The notes: a model not told the origin generated them from the sequence alone. DNA of 64,000 bases from Aureimonas phyllosphaerae (GCF_900113065.1 NZ_FOOA01000007.1:1-64000); one strand, 5' to 3'. Shown: positions 44,901-55,100, numbered from the stretch's first letter. Made by a program: numbers and translations.

Positions 44901-46823
44901 TCAGAACTCCTCCCAGCTGTCCTCGGCCACGGCGGCATGGGGGCTCGCCTTGGCCTGAGCGACGCTTCGCATCTGCGCCACCGGCCGCGAGGCCGCCGGG
45001 GCGGGGCGATGCGGGACGCGCGCGGGTGCGGTCTCGGCCGCCAGGCCCCCGGCACGGGTGCGGAAGCGGCGGGTGAGGGCGGCGAGTTGCTCGGTCTCGG
45101 CCGAGAGCGCCTGCGCGGCCGCCGTCGTCTCCTCCACCATCGCCGCGTTCTGCTGCGTGACCTTGTCCATCTGGTCGGCGGCCGTCGACACTTCGCGAAG
45201 CGCCACGGCCTGCTCGCGGGCCGAACCCGCGATCTTGCCGACGATCCGGTTCATGTCGGCGACCTCGCCCATGATCTGCTCGAGGCTACGCCCCGAGGCG
45301 GTGACGAGCTCGACGCCCGCCTCGACCTGCGTCCCCGAGGCCGAGATCAGCGTCTTGATCTCCTTGGCGGCCTCGGCCGAGCGCTGGGCGAGCCCGCGCA
45401 CCTCCTGCGCGACGACCGCGAAGCCACGGCCGGCCTCACCGGCACGTGCGGCCTCGACGCCGGCGTTCAGCGCCAGCAGGTTGGTCTGGAAGGCGATCTC
45501 GTCGATCACGCCGATGATGCGGCCGATCTTGCCGGACGAATCCTCGATCTCGGCCATCGCCGCCATGGCGCGCGCGACCACCGCGCCACCGGCCTCGGCG
45601 TTCTTCTGCGTGGCGGCGGCCGATCCTTGCGCCTTCGAGGCGCCCTCGGCCGTGCCGTTCACTGCACGCGTCACCTCGCCGAGCGCCGCGACGGTCTCCT
45701 CGAGATTGGCAGCCTGCTGCTCGGTGCGCTGGGCGAGATCGTTGGACGCGTTGGAGATCTCGCCGAGGCCGAGGCGGATCGTCCCGATCGCGCCGACCAC
45801 CGCGCCGATCGCGGTCTCCAGCGAATCGACGGAGGCGTTGAAGGTCTGACGGATCGGCTCGAACTCGGGCGCGACGCCCGCGTCCATGCGCACCGTCAGG
45901 TCGCCCGACGCGAGGCGCTCGAAGCTAGTCTCGACGAGATGGACGAAGGCGCGCAGATCCTCGGCGCGGGCGCTGTCGATCGCCGCCTGGCGTTCGCGGG
46001 TCGAGGCCTGCGCCATGCGCGAGGCTTCGGCCTCGGCTTCCAGCCGCTCCTTCTCGATCGCGGCGGTCTTGAACACCTGCACCGTCTCGGCCATGGCGCC
46101 GATCTCGTCGCGACGACCAAGGCCCGAGACCTCGACCGTCTTGTCGCCCTCGGCAAGGCGACGCATGTCGGCGGTGAGACGGATCACGGGCTTGGAGATC
46201 GAGCCGGCGATGGCGAAGGCTGCGGCGCACAGCACGGCGAGGATCGCCGCGCTCCAGCCGGCCGCCTTGTAGAGCGACGAGCGGAACAGCGTCTCGAGGT
46301 CGTCGACGTAGACGCCGGTCCCGACCGTCCAGTTCCAGGGCGCGAACTGGGTGGTGAAGGAGAGCTTGGGCTGCGCCACGTCCTCACCGACGCGCGTGCG
46401 GTAGTAGCTGGTGAAGCCGCCGCCGTTCGCCGCGTTCGCGATCAGGGCCCGGATATGGTAAAGACCGTTGCTGTCGCGCTCATCCCAGCCGCTCTTGCCT
46501 TCGAGTTTGCTGTCGCCGTGGATGACGCGCGTGCCGTCCGGCAGGAAGGCGAAGACGTATTCGCCTTTGCCGTAGCGCGCGTTGCGCACGGCTTCGCGCG
46601 CGGCGGTCTGCGCCTGCTCCTGCGTCATGCGACCCGCATCCGCCTCCTCGGCGAAGTGCTTCATCACCGAGACGGCCGCCTCGACCTGCATCTGCAGCAT
46701 GTGCTGGCGGTCGGCCCAGATGGTGGAGCGCAGCTCCATGAGCTGGACCGCCATCACGGCGAGACTGCCCATCGCGGCGAGCGCGATAAGCATGGCGAGC
46801 TTGCGTGAGATCGTAAGACGCAT
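44901..46823 (-). CDS. Methyl-accepting chemotaxis protein with sCache-type sensor
   Basis: A complete chemoreceptor of 640 residues. In order: membrane helix 1 (about 9-28), a periplasmic Cache_2-type sensor (about 30-185, with [18 protein letters not shown] and [13 protein letters not shown], as in receptors for small organic acids), membrane helix 2 (about 190-210), HAMP (about 212-265), a second HAMP-like segment, and the signalling domain with the hairpin tip [20 protein letters not shown]. It ends in SWEEF, a CheR/CheB tether like that of the receptor at the left edge. ATG 46823 is chosen because it follows a purine-rich site; an in-frame start at 46871 is less likely. Confidence 0.93.
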   Translation of the reverse strand: MRLTISRKLAMLIALAAMGSLAVMAVQLMELRSTIWADRQHMLQMQVEAAVSVMKHFAEEADAGRMTQEQAQTAAREAVRNARYGKGEYVFAFLPDGTRVIHGDSKLEGKSGWDERDSNGLYHIRALIANAANGGGFTSYYRTRVGEDVAQPKLSFTTQFAPWNWTVGTGVYVDDLETLFRSSLYKAAGWSAAILAVLCAAAFAIAGSISKPVIRLTADMRRLAEGDKTVEVSGLGRRDEIGAMAETVQVFKTAAIEKERLEAEAEASRMAQASTRERQAAIDSARAEDLRAFVHLVETSFERLASGDLTVRMDAGVAPEFEPIRQTFNASVDSLETAIGAVVGAIGTIRLGLGEISNASNDLAQRTEQQAANLEETVAALGEVTRAVNGTAEGASKAQGSAAATQKNAEAGGAVVARAMAAMAEIEDSSGKIGRIIGVIDEIAFQTNLLALNAGVEAARAGEAGRGFAVVAQEVRGLAQRSAEAAKEIKTLISASGTQVEAGVELVTASGRSLEQIMGEVADMNRIVGKIAGSAREQAVALREVSTAADQMDKVTQQNAAMVEETTAAAQALSAETEQLAALTRRFRTRAGGLAAETAPARVPHRPAPAASRPVAQMRSVAQAKASPHAAVAEDSWEEF

Positions 46824-46943
46824 GGTGCGGATGGTTCCCCCCTGAATTGTTCTCGAGGGCGAAGGTCTCACCTGCGGCTTAAAAGTCTGTCTGTCTGATG
46901 ATCGAGGATGCGTGAACGATCCTTGCCCGGCTACGGGACGGCT

Positions 46944-47822
46944 TCAGGAGACCCCGCGCATCGCAAGCTTTCGAAACATCGGCAGGGCGGCCAGTGCCGC
47001 GCCGCCTGTGATCAGGAGCGCTGCCGCAAGAAGCGAGAGCGAAAACGGCGCCTCGCCGAAGGCGACGAGCGCCAGGGTCGAGAGGATCGGCGCGAGATAG
47101 CTGGCAGCGCCGAGCAACTGGATATCGCCGCGCTTCACGCCGATGTCCCACGAGAAGAAGGCGGCGCCGACGGGCAGGAGGCCGAGCAGGACGATCGCCG
47201 CCCATTCCTCGCCGCCCGTCGGCCAGACCGTCTCCTCGAACAGGAGATGGCAGAGGAGGGAGAGGATCGCGGTCGCCGCACAGAAGCCGCCGACGACTTC
47301 GCTCGGCACGGCGGCAAGCCGCCGCGACAGGAGCGAGTAGCCCGCCCAGAACACGGCCGCCGTCGCGGCGAGGAGATAGCCCGGCGTGTACTGGGGCGAG
47401 AAGGAGAGACCCTCGCCGCGGCCCGCGATCACCAGCGCCGTGCCGACCAGGCCGATCGCCGCCCCCGCGATATGGTACCAGCGCAGCCGCTCGCCGGGCA
47501 GGAGCGCCGAGCCGACCACGATCAGGAGCGGCCAGAGATAGGCGATGAGGCTCGCCTCGACCGGCGGGGCGGCCCGCACGGCAGCAAAATACAGGGCGTG
47601 GTAGCCGAACAGGCCGCCGACCCCGACGAGCCAGACATGCGGCGGCTGGCGCAGGACGCGCAGGCCGCCGGGCCGGACGAGAAGCGGGACGAGGCAGACG
47701 AGGGTTCCGATCGCGAACGTCATCGCCGCCAGTTGGAAGGCCGGCATCGTGCCGCTCCGCGCGGCGAGCAGCGCGAGAAGCGCCCACATCAGGATCGCCG
47801 AGAAGCCGAAGATCGTCGCCAT
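46944..47822 (-). CDS. DMT family transporter (EamA)
   Basis: A ten-helix exporter of 292 residues with two EamA repeats (about 3-130 and 145-280), starting MATIFGFSAILMWALLALLA. AAGG lies just before the ATG at 47822; an earlier in-frame ATG at 47861 is possible. The substrate is unknown. It is divergent from the PhzF gene. Confidence 0.88.
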   Translation of the reverse strand: MATIFGFSAILMWALLALLAARSGTMPAFQLAAMTFAIGTLVCLVPLLVRPGGLRVLRQPPHVWLVGVGGLFGYHALYFAAVRAAPPVEASLIAYLWPLLIVVGSALLPGERLRWYHIAGAAIGLVGTALVIAGRGEGLSFSPQYTPGYLLAATAAVFWAGYSLLSRRLAAVPSEVVGGFCAATAILSLLCHLLFEETVWPTGGEEWAAIVLLGLLPVGAAFFSWDIGVKRGDIQLLGAASYLAPILSTLALVAFGEAPFSLSLLAAALLITGGAALAALPMFRKLAMRGVS

Positions 47823-47964
47823 GCCACCCTTGTCCGATCGTACCTGATGCGCTTGCATTTCGCGCGTAGCCGAGCGCGCCGGGGACGGCAAGGCACCCGG
47901 CTGGACGGGGCGGCCACTGCGGCGCATAAGCCGATCCATGCGCGAGATGTGGAAAGGAAAGGCC

Positions 47965-48804
47965 ATGCGTCGTCGGTTCATTCAGTGCGATGTCTTTTCG
48001 GACGTTCCGACCCTCGGCAACGGTCTGGCCGTGGTGCTCGACGGCGCCGGGCTGGACGACGAGGCGATGCAGCGCTTCGCGGCCTGGACCAATCTTGCCG
48101 AGACGACCTTCCTCTTGCCGCCGAGCGATCCCGAGGCCGCCGACTACCGCGTGCGCATCTTCACCACCACCGGCGAACTGCCCTTTGCAGGCCACCCGAC
48201 GCTCGGAAGCTGCGCCGCGTGGCTCCAGGCCGGCGGCACGCCGCGCGATGCCGCGCTGGTGCGCCAGGAATGCGCGATCGGGGTCGTCGAGATCGACCGC
48301 AGCGGCCCGGTCCCGGCCTTCGTGGCGCCGCCGATCCGCATCCAGCCGATGGAGCCCGAGCGCCTCGCCGAAACCCTGGCGGCGCTGCGCATTCCCTCCG
48401 GCGCGGTGCGCCGCGCCGTGCGTCTCGACAACGGCCCGACCTGGGATGCGATCGAGCTCGACGGCGCGGAAGCCGTGCTGGCCGCCGACGCGCGCGGCGC
48501 GAGCTTTCCGACCGAGCGCCGCATCGGGTTGATCGGCGCGCATCCGCCCGGCGGCGACGCCGACGTCGAGGTGCGCATGCTCACGGTCTGGCACGGCATC
48601 AAGGAGGATCCGATCACCGGATCGCTGAATGCGGCGCTGGCCCGCTGGCTGGAGGGGGAGGGTCGTCTGCCGGAGCGCTACACGGCGGCGCAGGGAACCG
48701 CGATCGGCCGCCTCGGACGCGTGCGTGTGCGCTCGGACGGAAAGGGACGGGTCCTCATCGGCGGCGCGGTGACCATCCTGATCGAAGGCACACTCGAACT
48801 CTAG
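47965..48804 (+). CDS. PhzF family isomerase/epimerase-like protein
   Basis: A PhzF-fold protein of 279 residues with the two pseudo-symmetrical halves. The catalytic-region Glu is in NLAETTFLLPP, and FTTTGELPFAGHPTLGS and EDPITGSLNAALARWL are the conserved motifs. Family members act in small-molecule isomerisation (phenazine PhzF, DAP-epimerase-like); the substrate here is unknown. GAAAGGAAAGG lies before the ATG at 47965. Confidence 0.9.
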   Translation: MRRRFIQCDVFSDVPTLGNGLAVVLDGAGLDDEAMQRFAAWTNLAETTFLLPPSDPEAADYRVRIFTTTGELPFAGHPTLGSCAAWLQAGGTPRDAALVRQECAIGVVEIDRSGPVPAFVAPPIRIQPMEPERLAETLAALRIPSGAVRRAVRLDNGPTWDAIELDGAEAVLAADARGASFPTERRIGLIGAHPPGGDADVEVRMLTVWHGIKEDPITGSLNAALARWLEGEGRLPERYTAAQGTAIGRLGRVRVRSDGKGRVLIGGAVTILIEGTLEL

Positions 48805-48830
48805 GGATCGGTCCAGACGGGAGACATTCG

Positions 48831-49421
48831 ATGCATCCCCTGCTTCTCGTTCTCGGCGTCCTGTCCGGGCAGCCCGCCGCTCCGCCGCCCTCGCAGATCA
48901 CCGGCGCGGTCTCGCCGCTTATCGCCGGTCTCTGCCGGCCGTTTGGCGAAGGGCAGGGCGACGGGGCTGTCCTGCGCTGCTCCGGGCTCGTCGGGACCGA
49001 TGTCTTCCTGCGCGGCGACGAGGCGTCGCGCGAGGTGGCCCTCGGCAGGCCCGACGCCTTCCTGCCGCCGCCGCCCGAGGGCGGGCGGCTCGGCCGTTCG
49101 GTCACGTGGCGGCTTCTCGGTGATCGCCCGTTCGCCGCCGTCCTTCGCTACCGGTTTCCCGATGCCGCATCGAGCACGCCCGACCTCCTCGTCGTGCTGA
49201 AGGCGCCGAGCGATGATGAGGCGCCCTGCCTCGTCGGGGCAGCGCAGGACGTTGCAGGGCCGACGGGGTCCGGGCTGGAGCGCGCGGTCGCCTTTGCCGA
49301 CCGCCGCGCGCCCCTCTTTCGCTGCGGCCGTGATACGCCGGCCCTTCTCGGCGGCGTCTCGGACGGCGCGCGCGCGATCCTATCGGCCTGGTTCGGTGCG
49401 ATGAGGCCGGACGACGGCTGA
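48831..49421 (+). CDS. Hypothetical secreted protein
   Basis: I do not recognise this gene. The 196-residue product has a short hydrophobic N-terminus (MHPLLLVLGVLSGQPAAP) that may be a signal peptide. Cysteines at LCRPFG, LRCSG, APCLVG and FRCGRD are consistent with two disulfides in a periplasmic protein. GACGGGAGA precedes the ATG, 26 bp after the PhzF stop, so it may be co-transcribed with that gene. Confidence 0.65.
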   Translation: MHPLLLVLGVLSGQPAAPPPSQITGAVSPLIAGLCRPFGEGQGDGAVLRCSGLVGTDVFLRGDEASREVALGRPDAFLPPPPEGGRLGRSVTWRLLGDRPFAAVLRYRFPDAASSTPDLLVVLKAPSDDEAPCLVGAAQDVAGPTGSGLERAVAFADRRAPLFRCGRDTPALLGGVSDGARAILSAWFGAMRPDDG

Positions 49422-49547
49422 TGACCACGATGTTTCGGTAGCCGCGCGGCGCAAAGTAGGGCTTGCGTCGAATCTTACGGATTGCCGAGGGAATGCGTTA
49501 GCTGCCGGTCCGGCATTCTGGCGTCAGATCCATCCGGGGAACTCGCC

Positions 49548-49706
49548 ATGTCCGCTTCCGTCCTGTCGGCCAACCCCTCCCGCCGCCGTTCGCGCGCTGC
49601 CACCGCACCAGCGGGCGAAGCCCTGAAGCCCGCCCGCGGCATCATGCTCGGTCTCGGGATCTCCGCGATGATCTGGACCGGGATCGGCGCGCTGATCTTC
49701 GGCTGA
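49548..49706 (+). CDS. Micro-membrane protein with PARGxxxGLxxSAxxW motif (52 aa)
   Basis: I do not recognise a named family. The first half is basic and Ser/Ala-rich and probably cytoplasmic. The second half, KPARGIMLGLGISAMIWTG, leads into a single hydrophobic helix ending at the C-terminus. GGGGA precedes the ATG. The helix motif is shared with the 53-residue protein at 52378-52539. It ends 9 bp from the end of the convergent ExoF-like gene. Confidence 0.65.
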   Translation: MSASVLSANPSRRRSRAATAPAGEALKPARGIMLGLGISAMIWTGIGALIFG

Positions 49707-49715
49707 CGATCGACC

Positions 49716-51086
49716 CTAGTGCAGGGCCGGCGTCGGCGTCGGCACCCGATCGGCCGCAGCAGCGTCGGCGGCCGCCAGCGCCATATCCGGGGCCGCAACG
49801 GTCGGCAGGACCGGGCCGACCTGCGCGACGCTATCGGCTTCGGGCAGTGACCCGCGAGGCGGCTCGACCAGAACGACCTCGACAAGATCGCCCGGTTGGA
49901 GGACGGCAGTCGCCTCGACCTCCTGCCGCGCCGACGCGCCGCCGCTGCGCGTGATGAAGTAGCGGATCGCTTCCGGCTCGTCGCCGACTCCCGACACGAT
50001 GCGTGCCTTCTGGCGTAGCCCCTCGACATGCGCCGACGCATGATTCGCCTCGGCCGACGCGATCTGGAGCGCGGCAAGATTCTCCATGCGTGCGGTGTCG
50101 TCGAGCTTCGCGAGTTCGCGCTGGAGATCGGTCACGTCGCGCTCGACCACGCTGATCGCCGACAGGGTGTCGAGCGAACGGGTCGAGACCAGGAGAGCGC
50201 CGCGCTGGGCCGCCCGGAGCCGGTCGATCGGGGTCAGCCCCTTCTGCAGAAGGTCCTCGACGCGCTTGATCTCATCGTCGTAATTGCGGGTCTCGTCCGC
50301 GAGGTTGCGTTGCGTCTGCCGAAGGAAGCCGAGGCGCGCGGTGGACCCCTCGATACTCGTCACGATGTTTCGGCGCGACTTCTCGCGGTCGTCGCGGCGG
50401 GCCGCGAGCTGTTCGCCGACCAGCGTGCGCAGACGCTCGGCCAGTGCCGGCTCGACTCCGTCGGCGGCAACCGCGGCAAGGTCGGCTTCGCCCGGTCCCG
50501 CAAGCTCCGCTTCGAGGCGTGCCACCTTGAGCCGCGCCTGGAACAGCGCCGAGAATGCCGCGGTCTCCTCCTCGCCCAACCCGGCGCGGTCCAGCGAATG
50601 GTCCTGCCGCGATCGCGAGACGCTCGGGCCGCCGACGACCGCCACCACCTGCGCCACCGTGAGGCCCGCCCGGAACGGCTGGGCGCTCGGGGTCAGGACG
50701 TCGCCCGACACATAGACCGGGCGGAACTCGCCGACGTCGAGAAGGACGCCCTCCGGGTAGATCACGCTCCAGACGGCTGCGCCCTGCACATCGACGCCGG
50801 CGGGATAGGAGACGGTCTTCAGGCGCTGCGAGACGCTCTCGCGCAGGGCCTCGATCGTCAGCCCGGCGGCAGGAAACCGGCCGCCGAGCGGAATGCTGAT
50901 CGTGCCGTCCTGGTCGATCATGATCTTGCGCGTGACGGGAAGCGTTCCAAGGATCGCAAAGTCGACCATGTCGCCGACCTGAAGCCTGTAGGGCTCGCCG
51001 GCCGAGACGGGCGCGCAGGCGAGGAGCCCGGCGAGAAGCGCGGCACCAAGGGTGGACGGGCGGCAGGCGATCCAAGGCATGCGCAT
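49716..51086 (-). CDS. Polysaccharide biosynthesis/export protein, ExoF-like
   Basis: An exported protein of 456 residues with a signal peptide (about 1-29, ending PVSAG), a Poly_export/Wza-like domain (YRLQVGDMVDFAILG; about 31-120), an SLBB-like region (VYVSGDVLTPSAQPFRAG), a long coiled-coil section (about 170-365) and a C-terminal beta domain (LQPGDLVEVVLVEPP). The coiled coil between export domains is the ExoF layout known from succinoglycan export in Sinorhizobium. It would span the periplasm or sit at the outer membrane. exoY lies 4.8 kb away. Confidence 0.85.
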   Translation of the reverse strand: MRMPWIACRPSTLGAALLAGLLACAPVSAGEPYRLQVGDMVDFAILGTLPVTRKIMIDQDGTISIPLGGRFPAAGLTIEALRESVSQRLKTVSYPAGVDVQGAAVWSVIYPEGVLLDVGEFRPVYVSGDVLTPSAQPFRAGLTVAQVVAVVGGPSVSRSRQDHSLDRAGLGEEETAAFSALFQARLKVARLEAELAGPGEADLAAVAADGVEPALAERLRTLVGEQLAARRDDREKSRRNIVTSIEGSTARLGFLRQTQRNLADETRNYDDEIKRVEDLLQKGLTPIDRLRAAQRGALLVSTRSLDTLSAISVVERDVTDLQRELAKLDDTARMENLAALQIASAEANHASAHVEGLRQKARIVSGVGDEPEAIRYFITRSGGASARQEVEATAVLQPGDLVEVVLVEPPRGSLPEADSVAQVGPVLPTVAAPDMALAAADAAAADRVPTPTPALH

Positions 51087-51280
51087 CGTCCTTTATTCGT
51101 TGTCCGGCAACAGATTCATCATTGCCGCCTTCACCGGAGCGCCGTCAAGCCGCATTGCTGCGCTGCGTCATGTCGCGCGGCGAGGCCGATGCCAACGCCG
51201 CGTTGCGTCGAGCCGACGCACGCGATAGGCCAGACGGCAACGCGGGCCGAACCCCGGCTGCGCCGGAGGGATGCGTGCCG

Positions 51281-51583
51281 ATGATCGTCGTTGCCGGAAT
51301 CTTGAGACTGACGCCCGAGGGCCTTGCTGCGGTTCGCGAGGTCGCGCGCGCGACCGTCACGACCACCAACACCGAGGCCGGCTGCATCGTCTACGCCTTT
51401 GCCGAGGACATCCGCGAGCCGGGCCTCATTCGCATCTACGAGGAATGGGAAAGCCGCGAGGCGCTGGATGCCCACGGCAAGGCGGCTCACATGACCGTGT
51501 GGCGCGACGCCCTGAAGACCGTCGAGGTGAAGGAACTGCAGCTGAAGCTGATCGAAACGGCTTCGGTCGAACCCTTCGCCTGA
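51281..51583 (+). CDS. Putative quinol monooxygenase (ABM domain)
   Basis: A small dimeric ferredoxin-like protein of 100 residues of the antibiotic biosynthesis monooxygenase family, with [22 protein letters not shown] as the key region (YgiN-like), of which the EW and the His near AHM are conserved. Such proteins oxidise quinols or small phenolics without cofactor. ATG 51281 is chosen; CGGAGGG lies about 10 bp upstream. It is 17 bp before trmD. Confidence 0.85.
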   Translation: MIVVAGILRLTPEGLAAVREVARATVTTTNTEAGCIVYAFAEDIREPGLIRIYEEWESREALDAHGKAAHMTVWRDALKTVEVKELQLKLIETASVEPFA

Positions 51584-51600
51584 CCCGAGCCAGCCACGCG

Positions 51601-52302
51601 ATGCCGTTTCACGCCAGCGTCCTGACGCTCTATCCCGAGATGTTTCCCGGCCCCTTGGGCGTATCGCTCGCCGGTCGGGCGCTGGAGCGCGGGGACTGGC
51701 GGCTCGAGGCGCGCCAGATCCGCGACCACGGGATCGGGCGCCATCGCACGGTCGACGACACGCCGGCGGGCGGCTCGCCGGGCATGGTGCTGCGGCCCGA
51801 TGTCCTCGCCGAGGCGATCGACGCGGCGACGCCCGACGGCGACGCGCGGCCGCGCCTTCTCATGAGCCCGCGCGGTCGTCCGCTCGATCAGGCGCGGGTG
51901 CGTGAGATCGCCGCGGGGCCCGGCGCCGTCATCGTCTGTGGCCGGTTCGAGGGCGTCGACGAGCGCGTCATCGAGGCACGGGCGCTCGAGGAGGTCTCGA
52001 TCGGCGACTACATCCTCTCCGGGGGCGAAATGGCGGCGCTGGTGCTCCTCGACGCCGTGGTGCGTCTCCTGCCGGGCGTCATGGGCAATGCCCAGTCCGG
52101 CCAGACCGAGAGCTTCGAGGACGGACTTCTGGAGCACCCGCATTACACGCGCCCTGCGGTCTGGGAAGGGCGCGAAATTCCGCCAGTGTTGGCTTCCGGC
52201 CATCACGGCGCGGTGGAGCGCTGGCGCCGCGAAGCGGCCGAGCGACTGACGGCGGAGCGGCGTCCGGATCTTTGGGCTCGGCGCAAGACCACGAAGTCCT
52301 GA
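51601..52302 (+). CDS. trmD: tRNA (guanine(37)-N1)-methyltransferase
   Basis: A SPOUT-fold methyltransferase of 233 residues with the trefoil-knot motifs [24 protein letters not shown] and [15 protein letters not shown]. It methylates G37 of tRNAs to prevent frameshifting and is normally essential. Unusually, it is not next to rpsP, rimM or rplS but between a monooxygenase gene and surface-polysaccharide genes. All key motifs are intact, so it should be active. Confidence 0.95.
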   Translation: MPFHASVLTLYPEMFPGPLGVSLAGRALERGDWRLEARQIRDHGIGRHRTVDDTPAGGSPGMVLRPDVLAEAIDAATPDGDARPRLLMSPRGRPLDQARVREIAAGPGAVIVCGRFEGVDERVIEARALEEVSIGDYILSGGEMAALVLLDAVVRLLPGVMGNAQSGQTESFEDGLLEHPHYTRPAVWEGREIPPVLASGHHGAVERWRREAAERLTAERRPDLWARRKTTKS

Positions 52303-52377
52303 ACGCGAGTTTAGGCGACAGGGGCGGCGCGATCCGTTAACGTTGGGCGGACCAGCATGTGGCGAAGGGCTCATCTC

Positions 52378-52539
52378 ATGACGGGATCGCTGGAGCTTGC
52401 CGCTCTCCTCCGCCGCGCCGCGGCCAAGGCCTATGTGGAATGCCCGGACGTCCTTCGCCCGGCGCGAGGTCTCGCGGTCGGGCTGGCGCTCTCGGCCATC
52501 CTCTGGCTGGCCGTCGTGAATATCGCGATGCTGGTCTAG
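52378..52539 (+). CDS. Micro-membrane protein with PARGxxxGLxxSAxxW motif (53 aa)
   Basis: No named family recognised. The product starts [19 protein letters not shown]; a Cys-Pro segment leads to [18 protein letters not shown] and a single C-terminal helix ending NIAMLV. The motif matches that of the 52-residue protein at 49548-49706. GAAGGG precedes the ATG at 52378; an in-frame ATG at 52357 is also possible. It converges with the CysN/CysC fusion gene, the ends overlapping by 4 bp. Confidence 0.6.
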   Translation: MTGSLELAALLRRAAAKAYVECPDVLRPARGLAVGLALSAILWLAVVNIAMLV

Positions 52540-54158
52540 CCGCCGGTCCGATACAGGAAGCCCGCCCGGTCGAGATAGGTGACGACCTCGTCCGCCAGTT
52601 CGTCGGCGGAGCGGCGGTGCGTCTCGAGATGCAGTTCCGGCGCAGCCGGCGGCTCGTAGGGACTGTCGATGCCGGTGAAGTTCGGAATTCGGCCGGCGCG
52701 CGCCTGCGCGTAGAGCCCCTTCGGATCGCGGGCCTCGACGACGCCGAGCGGCGCGTCCACGAATACTTCGACGAACTCGCCCTCGGCGAGGAGATCGCGC
52801 GCCAGCTGCCGCTCGGCGCGGAACGGCGAGATGAACGAGGCGAGCGTGATCAGGCCGGCGTCGACCATGAGTTTCGCCGTTTCGGCGACGCGCCGGATGT
52901 TCTCCACCCGGTCCGCCGCCGTGAAGCCGAGGTCGCGGTTCAGCCCGTGGCGCACGTTGTCGCCGTCGAGAAGATAGGTGTGGTGGCCGAGCGCGAAGAG
53001 GCGCTTCTCCACGAGGTTGGCGATGGTCGACTTGCCGGCGCCCGACAGGCCGGTGAACCAGAGGAGCGCGGGGCGTTGCGCCTTGGCGGCCGCGCGCGCG
53101 GCCTTTGTCACATCCACGGCCTGCCGATGGATGTTGGCCGCGCGGCGAAGGGCGAAATCGATGGTGCCGACCCCGACCGTCCGCCCGCTCGCCGTATCGG
53201 CGACCATAAAGGTGCCAAGCACGCGGTTGCGCTCGAAGGGCTCGAAGGCGATGGACTGCGCCAGCGACAGGTTCACCCGTCCGCGGTCGCCGGCGCGAAA
53301 CGTGCTCGACGCCGCGCCGGCTCCGTCTCCGGCAATCCGGTGCTTGATGCGCGTCACGCTTCCCGCCACTTGCCGCGGGCCGATCTCGATCCGGTAGGCG
53401 CGGCCGGGCAGGAGAGGGTCCGGGTCGAGCCAGAGGAGATCGGCGGCGAACTGGTCGCAGGTCTCGGGCCGGTCGCCGGCCGCCGCCAGCACGTCGCCCG
53501 CGACCGGACCGAGCGGCGCGTCGAAACGGATCGTCGCCGTATCGCCGGGCCCAGCCGCTGCTCGCGCCTCGCCTTCCACCTCGACGGCGAGGACACCGGC
53601 GACCCGCCCCGTCTCCACGGCGGCGATCCTGTCGCCGGGGCGCACGGACCCCGCGACGATGGTGCCGACCGCCGTCTGCGCGGACGGCGCGCCCGAGACG
53701 CTGACGCGAAAGGGAGCGTCGGGCGAGGGGGCAACGTCCGGCAGGCTGTCGAGCCAGTCGTCGAGATGACGCAGCAAGTCGGCACTGTTCCGCCCGAGGG
53801 TGACGGTGACCTCACCGGGTTCGCGTGCCGCCGCGCTCCCCGTCCGGGAAGGCGGCGTCTCCTCGCCATCGGGCGATTCGACCAGCACGAGCATATGGTC
53901 GAGCCCGATGAGCCGGACGATTTCGAGAAGGCGGTGGGTCCCGACGTCGCGAAGAGGCCGATCCGACACGACGACCGCCGCCTCGCATCCTGTGCCGGCC
54001 CGCGCCAGCGCGCCGGGATCGTCGGTGCCTCGGAGGTCGCTGACCATCAGCGGGCGACCACGTATCGACCCGTTCGGCAGGTCGATGTCGCCGCCACCGC
54101 GAAGGCCGCAGAGGAGAAGGCGCAGCGGAGCGGACGCTTCGGGGGCGTGGGGCGGCAT
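52536..54158 (-). CDS. cysC: APS kinase (CysC) fused to an eroded CysN/NodQ-like GTPase module
   Basis: A 540-residue protein. The C-terminal part (about 350-540) is a complete adenylylsulfate kinase with P-loop GLSGAGKST (370-378), [15 protein letters not shown] and [18 protein letters not shown]; it makes PAPS from APS. The front part aligns with the sulfate adenylyltransferase large subunit CysN: EF-Tu-like domains 2 and 3 are recognisable (about 150-345, [28 protein letters not shown]). The GTPase domain, however, is short and has lost all nucleotide motifs: the P-loop position reads CGLRGGGD, the DTPGH position reads DLRGTDDPG, and the NKxD position is missing. No cysD is adjacent. ATG 54158 follows GGGAGA, 31 bp after cysQ. 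Confidence 0.85.
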   Translation of the reverse strand: MPPHAPEASAPLRLLLCGLRGGGDIDLPNGSIRGRPLMVSDLRGTDDPGALARAGTGCEAAVVVSDRPLRDVGTHRLLEIVRLIGLDHMLVLVESPDGEETPPSRTGSAAAREPGEVTVTLGRNSADLLRHLDDWLDSLPDVAPSPDAPFRVSVSGAPSAQTAVGTIVAGSVRPGDRIAAVETGRVAGVLAVEVEGEARAAAGPGDTATIRFDAPLGPVAGDVLAAAGDRPETCDQFAADLLWLDPDPLLPGRAYRIEIGPRQVAGSVTRIKHRIAGDGAGAASSTFRAGDRGRVNLSLAQSIAFEPFERNRVLGTFMVADTASGRTVGVGTIDFALRRAANIHRQAVDVTKAARAAAKAQRPALLWFTGLSGAGKSTIANLVEKRLFALGHHTYLLDGDNVRHGLNRDLGFTAADRVENIRRVAETAKLMVDAGLITLASFISPFRAERQLARDLLAEGEFVEVFVDAPLGVVEARDPKGLYAQARAGRIPNFTGIDSPYEPPAAPELHLETHRRSADELADEVVTYLDRAGFLYRTGG

Positions 54159-54189
54159 GCGACGGATCTCCCGGGTCAGGCTCGACAGC

Positions 54190-55047
54190 TCACGATTCGC
54201 GGGCGATGCGATCCGTGCAGGCGAGCGGGAGAATGGCGGGATCGCCGAAGGCAAGGAAGTGCGGGTTGGCAAAATCGGCGTCATGCCCCTGTTGCCGCTT
54301 GCCGTAGCGCAGCGGCTCCCCGTCGCAGGTCGTCACGCATCCGCCCGCCGCGCGCAGGATGGCGTCGCCGGCCGCCGTGTCCCATTCCATCGTTCGGCCG
54401 AAGCGGGGGTAGAAGTCGGCCTCGCCGGCGGCCAGCATGCAGAACTTCAACGACGAGCCGCAGGCGGCAAAGCCCGCGACCGGCAGGCGTTCGAGATAAA
54501 CGGCCGTTTCCGCCGAACCGTGGCTGCGCGAGCCGACAACGGTGAGGGGACCCGGTGCCGCGCGCACCCGCATCGAATGGCGTTTCTCCGCGCCCTCGCG
54601 GCGCCAGGCGCCTGCCGGGCCGCCAGCAAAGAGGCGTCCGAGCGCCGGGGCATAGACCACGCCGAGAACCGGCACGCCGTTCTCGATGAGAGCGATGTTG
54701 ACCGTGAACTCGCCGTTGCCGGTGATGAACTCGCGCGTGCCGTCGAGGGGGTCGACCAGGAAGAAGCGGGCGCTGGCGTCGGGGCACCGCCCAGCCGCCG
54801 CCTCCTCCTCCGCCACCACGGGGATTCCCGGCGCGATCTCAGCCAATCCCTCGAGGATGATCGCCTCGGCCTCGCCGTCGGCCTGGGTGACCGGCGAACC
54901 GTCGCCCTTCGTCGCCACCGCGACGTCCGGCCTGTAGTGTCGCAGGATGCAGGCGCCGGCCTCCAGCGCGAGCGCGCAAAGCGGCTCGAGCAGCGCATCG
55001 AGATCGAGCGCCGGCCGGTCGGGCGAAGGGGGGAGCGGGTGCGTCAT
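54190..55047 (-). CDS. cysQ: 3'(2'),5'-bisphosphate nucleotidase
   Basis: An inositol-monophosphatase-fold phosphatase of 285 residues with metal-binding motifs [17 protein letters not shown] and [11 protein letters not shown]. It removes PAP (adenosine 3',5'-bisphosphate), the product left after PAPS is used. It is 31 bp upstream of the APS kinase fusion, so PAPS production and PAP removal are co-expressed. GAAGGA precedes the ATG at 55047. Confidence 0.94.
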   Translation of the reverse strand: MTHPLPPSPDRPALDLDALLEPLCALALEAGACILRHYRPDVAVATKGDGSPVTQADGEAEAIILEGLAEIAPGIPVVAEEEAAAGRCPDASARFFLVDPLDGTREFITGNGEFTVNIALIENGVPVLGVVYAPALGRLFAGGPAGAWRREGAEKRHSMRVRAAPGPLTVVGSRSHGSAETAVYLERLPVAGFAACGSSLKFCMLAAGEADFYPRFGRTMEWDTAAGDAILRAAGGCVTTCDGEPLRYGKRQQGHDADFANPHFLAFGDPAILPLACTDRIARES

Positions 55048-55100
55048 GCCTGCAGTCCTTCGCACGAAGCGCGTCGTCAGGAAAGCCGCGCCGCCACAGC

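Noticed and set aside
47823-47964. N-terminal extension of the EamA transporter (in-frame starts to 47981)
   Set aside because: The extension is basic, lacks a hydrophobic segment and overlaps the PhzF start; MATIFGF at 47822 with AAGG in front is the natural start.
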